A DNA stretch of 64,000 nucleotides from Burkholderiales bacterium. Lineage in GTDB: Bacteria; Pseudomonadota; Gammaproteobacteria; Burkholderiales; Methylophilaceae. Numbering within the stretch: position 1 is the first letter of the stretch; every line of letters begins with the position of its first letter. Location of the stretch: contig JAURKY010000001.1 in the NCBI GenBank assembly GCA_030831475.1, positions 1 to 64,000 on the forward strand, written 5' to 3'. Position numbers and translations under genes: made by a program. Below, piece after piece: positions 31,901 to 41,989 of this stretch. Under the pieces are notes generated by a model. The model did no database searches, was not told where the DNA came from, and was given only the letters and a program-made list of their open reading frames with translations.

Positions 31901-32818
31901 ATGAAAAAAATTATTTTTCTAATAACCTTGCTTTTTGCATGCATGAATCATTTGTATGCAAGCTTGAATATGGTTGAGATCAAGTCTAATGTTTTCATTC
32001 ATCAAGGGCAGCATTTTGATGTGGATAAAGGCTACCAAGGTGATATATGCAATATCGGATTTATTATTGGTAATAAATCTATTGCCGTCATAGATACTGG
32101 GGGAAGTCTTAAAGTTGGCAGTGAACTCTTAAAAGAGATTAGGAAGCGATCAAGTTTACCGATTAGCCATGTAATTAATACACACGTTCATCTGGATCAC
32201 ATTTACGGTAATGCTGTGTTTAAATCAGAACAATCTGAATTTGTTGGCCATAAAAATTTAGCTAAAGCGATGTTAATTAGGAAAGCTTTTTATGAGCGTT
32301 TAAATTTAGAGCTTTTAAAAGTCCCTTTTAAGGATTCAGTCCAAGTACCTCCTAGTATTGAAATTAACGAAGGTGAGATTTTAAAGATAGATCTTGGTGA
32401 TCGACTTTTATCGATTGAGGCCTACCCAGAGGCTCATACAGATTCTGATGTAACAGTGTTCGATGAAAAAACCAAGACCTTATGGACAGGTGATTTATTG
32501 TTTGTTGAGCGAGCACCTGTGATTGATGGCAATATTCATGGCTTTATAGAAGTGGTCAAGAATTTATCTCATCGATCGTTAGATCTTGCAGTGCCTGGTC
32601 ACGGAACCCCGCCTGAGGATCACCAAAAAGCCTTTAAAAAAATGCAACATTATTTAGTTAGCCTTCGTGATGCGATAAGGCAGGCTATTGATGATGGTAT
32701 TGATTTAGATGAGGCAACCCAAACATTGTTGAAAGACCAAGCCAATGAGTGGGAATTATTTAATATCCAAAACCCAAGAAATATAAATCGCGTTTATCCC
32801 TCTATGGAGTGGGAATAA
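31901..32818 (+). CDS. Periplasmic MBL-fold metallohydrolase, similar to quinoprotein relay system zinc metallohydrolases
   Basis: Signal peptide; NTHVHLDHIYGN (HxHxDH), WTGDLLF, PGHG motifs. Confidence 0.75.
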   Translation: MKKIIFLITLLFACMNHLYASLNMVEIKSNVFIHQGQHFDVDKGYQGDICNIGFIIGNKSIAVIDTGGSLKVGSELLKEIRKRSSLPISHVINTHVHLDHIYGNAVFKSEQSEFVGHKNLAKAMLIRKAFYERLNLELLKVPFKDSVQVPPSIEINEGEILKIDLGDRLLSIEAYPEAHTDSDVTVFDEKTKTLWTGDLLFVERAPVIDGNIHGFIEVVKNLSHRSLDLAVPGHGTPPEDHQKAFKKMQHYLVSLRDAIRQAIDDGIDLDEATQTLLKDQANEWELFNIQNPRNINRVYPSMEWE

Positions 32819-32820
32819 CT

Positions 32821-33330
32821 TTATTTTTTTCTTTTAGCACATAAGCTGTCTAAGCTATAGGGCATTTCTGGATGAATGGCCATATATAAGAACCCACCAA
32901 ACAATGAGAGATACTGTAAACCCTTTAAAATTAGATCTTGGTATACAGAAGGTGAGACTTCGGCTGGAAGATTACCCATGAATAAAAAGTAGGTGATGGC
33001 CCAAATCAGCGAATAGATCGCAAAGATGTAAGAAGATAATTTGATTTTAAAACCTGCAATTAAAAAGGCACCAAAAATAATTTGGATGAGAATACTTAAC
33101 GGAGCAAAAATACCAGGCAGACCTTTTGACATGAGGCTGACTTGATATGCTTCGTAACCTTGAGGTGTGCTCACAATGAAATCTAAAATGAAGAGCATAC
33201 TGATAAAATATAAACTACTCAAAAATACCCTTGCAATTAAACCCATGTATTGACTCATAATCATTCCTTTAAATTTATTAAACCGAATAATGCCTTGTTC
33301 TTGGGTTGTCTGCAACCCATAAAGTTTCAT
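32821..33330 (-). CDS. DoxX family membrane protein
   Basis: Small 4-TM protein; likely start MSQYMGLIARVFLSSLYFISM at 33258. Confidence 0.7.
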   Translation of the reverse strand: MKLYGLQTTQEQGIIRFNKFKGMIMSQYMGLIARVFLSSLYFISMLFILDFIVSTPQGYEAYQVSLMSKGLPGIFAPLSILIQIIFGAFLIAGFKIKLSSYIFAIYSLIWAITYFLFMGNLPAEVSPSVYQDLILKGLQYLSLFGGFLYMAIHPEMPYSLDSLCAKRKK

Positions 33331-33337
33331 TTTAAAA

Positions 33338-34390
33338 CTACTTTAGTTTGTAACATTGTTTGATTAAAACTTTAATAGGACTGGGTAAGGCTGCGCCTTC
33401 AATTTCTTCTAAGGGCATCCAGATGGTATTTTTAATTTGATTCATATCATTTTTAATCTGAACATTAAGATGTGTGAAATGCATACGAAGCTTGTAATGA
33501 GAAAACGTCGCCGTTTTAGTGCCTTGTGTAATGATCTGACTTTGATGAATATAAAGATTCTTTTTAACCCATACCCGAGGGTCTGTGCTATCAACTTCAG
33601 GAAGTGACCATAAGCCCTGCCACACTTTTTTTTCTGTTCTTTTAGTAAGAAGGATTGTTTTGGCATTTTCAATGAGAAGAATATTAGTATCCATAATTGG
33701 CAAATCTTTTTTTGGCTTTGAGGCTGGGATAAGGTGCGTTAGTTTTTTGTTAAATGCCAGACATTGTTTAATCAGAGGGCATTGAGGACACTCAGGATTA
33801 TTTTTTTTACAAATCGTTGCACCTAAATCCATCAGGGCTTGTGTATAAATTCTGATACTTTTGTCAGGTAAGAGTTCTTGAGCAATGCCCCATAGTTTTT
33901 TTTCAACAAGCGTTAAACCTGACCAACCTTCAATACCATAAAGACGACTAAATACGCGTTTAACATTGCCATCTAAGATGGGATATTTTTTGTTAAAGCT
34001 AAAGGCCAAGATGGCGCCTGCTGTTGATCGACCAATGCCGGGTAACTTTATGAGATCCTCATATCTATTTGGAAATTGACCTTTAAAGCTATCCCGAATC
34101 ATGACGGCCGTATCATGCAAATTTCTTGCTCGTCGGTAATACCCTAAACCACTCCATGATTGCATCACCTCATCGATATCAGCATTTGCGAGGCTTAAAA
34201 TGGTAGGAAATTTTTTTAAAAAATTTTGATAGTACTCAATCACTGTGGCCACTTGGGTTTGCTGTAACATAATTTCTGAGACCCAAATATGATAGGGATC
34301 AAAGTTTTTTTGCCATGGTAAATTTTTTCGACCATGTTTTGTGTGCCATTGAATTAAGACCTTAGCAATCATGTCCAATGGGCTAACCAT
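33338..34390 (-). CDS. mutY: A/G-specific adenine glycosylase
   Basis: LPWQKNFDPYHIWVSEIMLQQTQVATVI; LPGIGRSTAGAIL; Fe-S loop CX6CX2CX5C. Confidence 0.93.
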   Translation of the reverse strand: MVSPLDMIAKVLIQWHTKHGRKNLPWQKNFDPYHIWVSEIMLQQTQVATVIEYYQNFLKKFPTILSLANADIDEVMQSWSGLGYYRRARNLHDTAVMIRDSFKGQFPNRYEDLIKLPGIGRSTAGAILAFSFNKKYPILDGNVKRVFSRLYGIEGWSGLTLVEKKLWGIAQELLPDKSIRIYTQALMDLGATICKKNNPECPQCPLIKQCLAFNKKLTHLIPASKPKKDLPIMDTNILLIENAKTILLTKRTEKKVWQGLWSLPEVDSTDPRVWVKKNLYIHQSQIITQGTKTATFSHYKLRMHFTHLNVQIKNDMNQIKNTIWMPLEEIEGAALPSPIKVLIKQCYKLK

Positions 34391-35058
34391 TCAGGTAGAT
34401 AATTGATACCCTCACTTCCTAAAAGATAGATCCCTAAAAAAAATAAGGCGAAGTAAAACACACTAAAGATAAGCCAAAAAAATGAGATTAAGATAAATAG
34501 GCCATCTTGCTCAAATTGGGCAAGTGCGCCAAATAAAATAGCCAGACCTGGAAAAAAATTATTTAAGGGCAGTACTCCAAAAGGAATCGCCATTAAAAGA
34601 CCTCCCGCAATTAAGATGAAGCCTTCACACTTTAAACCTAGGCCACTGGAGACTAAATTTTTCAATCTTGGCCGAGTAATTTTTTTTGAAACTTTAATAA
34701 TAAACATACAAACTTGGGTTATTTTTTGCCAGTGATGTTGTTGAAGTGAGATATTTAAAATTTTTTTGGGTAAGACAGGAATTTTTTGTTGTTTTAAAAG
34801 TTGTAAGCCTAGTGCGGCAAAAGTCATTCCCCCAATCACGCTGATGGGGCCGACAGGAATGGGCTGCATAAAGGGCAAAACTAAAAGAAGAGCGATGAGC
34901 GAGAAGCCAAAATGATTTAGTTTTTTTAAAACAGCACCAATGGTGCTTGCTTTGGTTGATTCACTGATGGACTTGAGGATCAAAATAAGCTGATCATAAG
35001 ATGACATAATTAATAAAAGTAATAGAGTGTGATGAGTCCTACCAGGATGCGATACCAC
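34369..35058 (-). CDS. Exopolysaccharide synthesis ExoD family protein
   Basis: GFSLIALLLVLPFMQPIPVGPISVIGG typical of ExoD family. Confidence 0.75.
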   Translation of the reverse strand: MVSHPGRTHHTLLLLLIMSSYDQLILILKSISESTKASTIGAVLKKLNHFGFSLIALLLVLPFMQPIPVGPISVIGGMTFAALGLQLLKQQKIPVLPKKILNISLQQHHWQKITQVCMFIIKVSKKITRPRLKNLVSSGLGLKCEGFILIAGGLLMAIPFGVLPLNNFFPGLAILFGALAQFEQDGLFILISFFWLIFSVFYFALFFLGIYLLGSEGINYLPEWLAHWT

Positions 35059-35810
35059 CCAAAGATCACAAAATTATGACGTGAAATAAAACTAATAAAA
35101 ATTTTAATAACAATCAGAGCACTGATAAAAGAAGTGATAAAGCCGATTGCAAAAACAGGTATATCACTACTATTTAGTAGATCTATATTTTTAAATAAAT
35201 CAAAAAAAGAGGCGGCGACTATGATGGGTATGGCAAGAAAAAAAGAAAATTCTGCTGCCGTTTTGCGATCAAGTCCCACCATAAGTCCACCCATGATTGT
35301 TGAGGCCGCCCTTGAAACACCAGGAATAAGAGAAAAACATTGAGCTAAGCCAATCATGAATGCTTGAGGTTTTGATATTTGATCGACATCGATGGGTTTT
35401 CTCTCAGGTAATTTTTTTTCAATGAAGATTAGAATCACCCCACCAATGATGAGTGCATAGGCCACTGTAATTGGGTTGAATAAATAAAACTTAATGTATT
35501 CATGAAATAAAAGCCCCAAAAGTGCGGCGGGAAAGAATGCAATAAAAATAAGCAGGGTAAAATTTTGCGCTATGGATGAATTTGGAAGACCAATAAATGT
35601 ATCTGTTATTTTTTTTCGGTATTCAATGAGTACGGCTAAGATGGCACCGAGCTGAATAAAGATTTCAAATACTTGGCTGCTGTTTGTTCCAAAATCTAGA
35701 ACATCAGCGGCAATAATTAAATGACCTGTAGAGCTTACAGGTAAAAATTCTGTCGCACCCTCGATAATGCCTAAAATGAATGCTGCCCATAAAAGATAAA
35801 GATCCATCAA
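35010..35810 (-). CDS. uppP: Undecaprenyl-diphosphatase
   Basis: GIIEGATEFLPVSSTGHLI; PGVSRAASTI. Confidence 0.93.
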   Translation of the reverse strand: MMDLYLLWAAFILGIIEGATEFLPVSSTGHLIIAADVLDFGTNSSQVFEIFIQLGAILAVLIEYRKKITDTFIGLPNSSIAQNFTLLIFIAFFPAALLGLLFHEYIKFYLFNPITVAYALIIGGVILIFIEKKLPERKPIDVDQISKPQAFMIGLAQCFSLIPGVSRAASTIMGGLMVGLDRKTAAEFSFFLAIPIIVAASFFDLFKNIDLLNSSDIPVFAIGFITSFISALIVIKIFISFISRHNFVIFGWYRILVGLITLYYFY

Positions 35811-35818
35811 TGGCCCTG

Positions 35819-37726
<1,908 letters not shown>

Positions 37727-37747
37727 TCAACGCAGGAGCAAAAATTT

Positions 37748-37828
37748 TGCTTTCCTACGATGGTATTATCCACATCAGGTTCAAAGGGTTTTTCTCACTA
37801 TTTATTAAATTTTAATAGACCCCTAGCA
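37748..37828 (-). ncRNA. TPP riboswitch (THI element) upstream of thiC
   Basis: On - strand: CTAGGGGTC...AGTGAGAAAAACCCTTTGAACCTGATGTGGATAATACCATCGTAGGAAAGC, matching the TPP aptamer core. Confidence 0.92.
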
Positions 37829-37960
37829 TTAGTTTAAAGTTACTTTATATTGCTTGAATAAGCAAGGCTTGAACTCTTAATTTTGAATTTTTGATCAGTG
37901 AAATAATCCAATTTGGACTTGGATTTTCGCTATAATTAAACTCTTTTAAAAAAAACCACT

Positions 37961-38611
37961 ATGTTAGAAAAACTTCGTTTTAATATGATTGAGCAGCAGG
38001 TGAGAACCTGGGATGTTTTGGATGAAAATGTTTTGGATTTATTAAAAACATCTAAAAGAGAGGATTATGTCCCGAAGCAATTTCATAAGCTGGCGTTCGC
38101 TGATATTGAGATTCCCCTGAGCCATGGTGAAAAAATGCTTTCGCCAAAAATTGAGGGACGAATATTACAGTCTTTAGAGATTAAGACGCATGACCATATT
38201 TACCATGTTGGAACGGGGTCAGGTTACTTTGATTTGCTACTCGCTTCACTAGCAAAAGAGGTTCTTACCGTGGATATTCATCTTGATTTTATTGAGGCGG
38301 CTAAAGCGCTTCATCGATCGCAGAAATTATCAAATATTCATTACATTCACGGTAACGGGTTTATTTTGTCATCTGAATTAAAATCGTTTGATGTGATTGT
38401 TTTCACGGGATCGTGTAAATTTGAGCCTCTAGGTTTTCGGGAAAGATTAAATTTAAATGGTCGAATGTTCTATATTGAAAATCATGGTTCAATTATGAAA
38501 GCTAAATTAATAAAGCGAATCAGCGAGGATCAATTTAGCATGAACGAATTATTTGATTGTGCTATCCCTCCTTTATCTTATGAGCGCAAAGAGCCTGATT
38601 TTGCTTTTTAG
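37961..38611 (+). CDS. Protein-L-isoaspartate O-methyltransferase-like
   Basis: HVGTGSGYFDLLLASLAKEVLTVDI motif. Confidence 0.85.
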   Translation: MLEKLRFNMIEQQVRTWDVLDENVLDLLKTSKREDYVPKQFHKLAFADIEIPLSHGEKMLSPKIEGRILQSLEIKTHDHIYHVGTGSGYFDLLLASLAKEVLTVDIHLDFIEAAKALHRSQKLSNIHYIHGNGFILSSELKSFDVIVFTGSCKFEPLGFRERLNLNGRMFYIENHGSIMKAKLIKRISEDQFSMNELFDCAIPPLSYERKEPDFAF

Positions 38612-39971
38612 ATTATCTTTTTTTTGTTTATTAGGGTTATACCTTTTGAATCCGATGAATCTTTATGCAAAGGATTCTGATTTGGTTGAGATTTATCAGA
38701 GGGCTCTCACTTATGATGCTCGTCTATCGGCATCACGCTATCAAAATGATGCGACCAAAGAACTTATTAATCAGGGCCGTTCCTTATTTTTACCTTCCAT
38801 TACTGCGACAGGGGGTTACGATGAAAATGATAATGAACGAAAGATTTTAACAAACATCGATAATCAGCTGCTCTCTGGAACCAAAGCAGATTTCCATAGC
38901 TATGATTATAGTATAACCATTAGACAACCTCTCTTTGATTACAGCGCTTTTCAACAATATAAGCAAATTATTTCTCAAACGAATTTGTCTGATAAACAAT
39001 TATTGCAATCACAACAAGATTTAATTTATCGAGTGGTTTTAATTTATTTTGAAACATTAATGGCTAGGGATGAAATTGAATTATTACAATCTCAAAAAAA
39101 GGCAGTGAATGAACAGCTGCTTGAATCTCAAGCACGATTTGAATCTGGCTTAATATCGATCACGGATGTGAATGAAGCAAAAACGAAGGCTTCTTTAATC
39201 GAAGCACAATTAATTTCCGCTGTGCAAAAACTTGAAGTTAAGCGTCAGCAAATTAAAGTTTTAACGGGCGAAGAACCCGGAAAATTAAAAGGCTTGCAAG
39301 CGGCCATGAATTTCGTGGCAATTGATTCGGATATGAATCGCTGGGTCAGTTTAGGTTTGGAAAATAATCTTGAACTCGGTATCGCACAAGATCAAATTAA
39401 AGTCGCCGACTATGAAATCAGTATTCGTGAATCGGATCATTTGCCAACCATTGACGCCATTGCGAGCAGAACAAGAAATTGGGACAAAGGTGGCTACCCT
39501 TATGGCGATACAGAAAACAAAGGTATACGAAGTTATTCAGATGTTTTGGGCGTTGAAATTAATATTCCAATATTTTCAGGAGGCTACACAAGCTCAAGGG
39601 TGCGTGAGGCTAAACTTTTAAAGTTTAAAACTGAAGAGGACGCAGAATACATAAAAAGAGAGGTTGAGTTAAAAGTCAAACAAAACTTTTTAAGCTTGCA
39701 AGCCAATTATGCTGAAATTGAGGCTTATCATCAGGCCTTAAAATCAGCTGAATTGTCGCTTGAATCGACTCAGCTGGCTTTTCAAGAAGGACTGAGAAAC
39801 GGTGTTGAAGTTTTGGTTGCACAGCAAGTTCTCTTTAATGCTAAAAGAGATTTATTAAAATCACGTTATAATTATTTGATATATTTAATCAGCCTTAAGC
39901 AATCTGTAGGAATTTTGACTGCAAGTGATCTTGAGGAAATCAATCAATATTTGGTGGTGAATGAAATATGA
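38580..39971 (+). CDS. tolC: TolC family outer membrane protein
   Basis: Signal sequence; YQRALTYDARLSASRYQND; paired helical repeats; pcm-tolC-waaA context. Confidence 0.85.
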   Translation: MSAKSLILLFRLSFFCLLGLYLLNPMNLYAKDSDLVEIYQRALTYDARLSASRYQNDATKELINQGRSLFLPSITATGGYDENDNERKILTNIDNQLLSGTKADFHSYDYSITIRQPLFDYSAFQQYKQIISQTNLSDKQLLQSQQDLIYRVVLIYFETLMARDEIELLQSQKKAVNEQLLESQARFESGLISITDVNEAKTKASLIEAQLISAVQKLEVKRQQIKVLTGEEPGKLKGLQAAMNFVAIDSDMNRWVSLGLENNLELGIAQDQIKVADYEISIRESDHLPTIDAIASRTRNWDKGGYPYGDTENKGIRSYSDVLGVEINIPIFSGGYTSSRVREAKLLKFKTEEDAEYIKREVELKVKQNFLSLQANYAEIEAYHQALKSAELSLESTQLAFQEGLRNGVEVLVAQQVLFNAKRDLLKSRYNYLIYLISLKQSVGILTASDLEEINQYLVVNEI

Positions 39972-40522
39972 TGGCAGATTTCGAAAAGAGTCAACTCGTA
40001 ATAATTGATATCCAAGAAAAATTGGCTGCAGCGATGCCAAAAGAAGTGATCAATAAATTAGTCAAGCGTTGTGAGTTATTGGTGACGACTGCGTCAGAAT
40101 TTGGCGTACCTTTTATTTGTTCTGAACAATATCCAAAAGGCCTTGGGCCTACATTATCCTCCATGCAATCTTTTTTAAGTGATGCAAAATTTGTGGAGAA
40201 GGTGGTTTTTAACTGCGTTGATGAGCCAGTATTCGAACGTTGCTTGGTGAAATCTAGACCCCAAATCTTTATCATGGGTATGGAAGCACACATCTGTGTT
40301 TTGCAGACAGCTTTATCATTATTAGATAAAGGTAAAGATGTGTTTATCGTCGAAGATGCCATTGTTTCTCGAAATATTTTGAATAAACAAAATGCGATCA
40401 ATCGACTTCGTCAAGCAGGTTGCATCATTACAACCACTGAATCAGTTGTGTTTGAATGGATTAAATCTGCTGACAATGAGGTGTTTAAAAAAGTGGCAGG
40501 ATTAATCAAAGATATTGATTAA
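39968..40522 (+). CDS. Isochorismatase family hydrolase
   Basis: LVIIDIQEKL; GMEAHICVLQTALSLLDKG. Confidence 0.88.
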   Translation: MMADFEKSQLVIIDIQEKLAAAMPKEVINKLVKRCELLVTTASEFGVPFICSEQYPKGLGPTLSSMQSFLSDAKFVEKVVFNCVDEPVFERCLVKSRPQIFIMGMEAHICVLQTALSLLDKGKDVFIVEDAIVSRNILNKQNAINRLRQAGCIITTTESVVFEWIKSADNEVFKKVAGLIKDID

Positions 40523-40529
40523 TTTTTTT
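40501..40529 (+). terminator. Rho-independent terminator overlapping the stop codon of the isochorismatase gene
   Basis: ATTAATCAA-AGATA-TTGATTAAT-TTTTTT; 9-bp perfect stem. Confidence 0.6.
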
Positions 40530-41756
40530 GGCGATTTTAACGCTTGCACCAGAATTATTTTTAATAAACGCCTTAATTTTTTTTGATTCTTGCTGACTAT
40601 TTTTTTGGTTTACCTGTCTTAATACTTCGTCTTTAATTTCAGCTAATTTTTTGAACCTGATAAAAATACCTTTATTCGTTCCATCATCAATAATGTGTTT
40701 AAAATTGTAATCCGAAGGCCCTATAGCAATCCTTTTTTCAAGCTTTAATGCCTCAATTGGATTTTGTGATCCGAAATCTTGAATGCTTCCTCCCATAATG
40801 ATGAAGTCAGCCATAGCGTAGTAATTAAACATCTCCCCCATAGAGTCTCCCAGGATAATTTGCGGAACCTTGTTGATATTTTGTGTGGTTGTTCTTTTAA
40901 CATAGTCAAAATTTGAAGTTTGAATAAGCTTTTCAACCTCTCTAAATCGTTGTGGATGCCTTGGTACGATGATAAGTGTAATTTTTGGGTTATTTATTTC
41001 TTTATAAAGTTTAAGCAGCTCTAATTCCTCACCTTGTCGAGTACTCCCAGCCACAATGACAAATTGTTTATTAATGTTAAGTTTTCTAAGGAGCAAACGT
41101 CTGGTGTTTTGAATACCCTTGGGCAAGGGAAAGTCAAATTTTAGGTTACCTTGGGTATAAATTTTTTTTGAATAAATTTGCGCAAAATGATTTTTATCTT
41201 GATCTGATTGAGCGTAGATACTTTGAAATCCTTCAAATACTCTAACAAAAAAGTGTTTTGCCATAAGGTATTTTTTAAGGGATCTTTGCGATAGACGCCC
41301 ATTAATTAAAAATAAAGGTATTTTATAGTTTTGTGCTTGATATATTAGGTTGGGCCAAATTTCAGTTTCAACAATTAAACCAAGATTCGGTTTGAAATGA
41401 TTTAAAAAGCTTTGAACAAAAGGTTTTAAGTCATAGGGTAAGTAGGCCCGATGAATTCTGGTTGAATCATTTATCTTGACCTCCCTCCCTGTCAGGGTCC
41501 CATGAGTAATTAATATCTCTACCGAATTATTTAGTTTTAAAATACTATCAACCAGGGACTTGATTGCATTTGATTCACCAACCGATACCGCATGAATCCA
41601 AACTATGGGGTTTTTATAGCGCTTTTTTTTATAAATACCGAAACGCTCTAACACATAGTTGAGGTAATTTTGATTGAATAAACTACGATAAATTAGTTTA
41701 GCCAATGCAAAAGGGATTAAAATTAGAACAAGGACCTGATAAAAAAATAAATACAT
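40506..41756 (-). CDS. waaA: 3-deoxy-D-manno-octulosonic acid transferase
   Basis: WIHAVSVGESNAI; PNLIYQAQNYKIPLFLINGRLS; GGSIQDFGSQNPIEAL. Confidence 0.93.
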   Translation of the reverse strand: MYLFFYQVLVLILIPFALAKLIYRSLFNQNYLNYVLERFGIYKKKRYKNPIVWIHAVSVGESNAIKSLVDSILKLNNSVEILITHGTLTGREVKINDSTRIHRAYLPYDLKPFVQSFLNHFKPNLGLIVETEIWPNLIYQAQNYKIPLFLINGRLSQRSLKKYLMAKHFFVRVFEGFQSIYAQSDQDKNHFAQIYSKKIYTQGNLKFDFPLPKGIQNTRRLLLRKLNINKQFVIVAGSTRQGEELELLKLYKEINNPKITLIIVPRHPQRFREVEKLIQTSNFDYVKRTTTQNINKVPQIILGDSMGEMFNYYAMADFIIMGGSIQDFGSQNPIEALKLEKRIAIGPSDYNFKHIIDDGTNKGIFIRFKKLAEIKDEVLRQVNQKNSQQESKKIKAFIKNNSGASVKIAKKINQYL

Positions 41757-41910
41757 AGGTGAATTTTCTCATAATTCACAATTTAAAATTATTTTTTTCT
41801 TGCGAACATATTGTTTTTATTCAACTTTTTTTTAGCAATTAAAAAATAAGTTTTTTTTTATAAAAAAGCTATTGACCAACCACAACCAGATGATAAAATT
41901 TTTCCATTAA

Positions 41911-41926
41911 TCACAATATGTTGTGG
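41911..41926 (+). promoter_or_regulatory. Putative NrdR box upstream of nrdJ
   Basis: TCACAATATGTTGTGG, 13/16 to ACACWATATATWGTGT; degenerate half-site CCACAA about 31 bp upstream (41880). Confidence 0.5.
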
Positions 41927-41989
41927 TTTTCTCAAAACTGGTTTAAGGAGTCAATTTTCTTCGTAATACCAATAACTTAGGGGATTTTA

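Noticed and set aside
39991-40401. 136-aa minus-strand ORF inside the isochorismatase gene
   Set aside because: Antisense shadow of a clear family member; low-information sequence.
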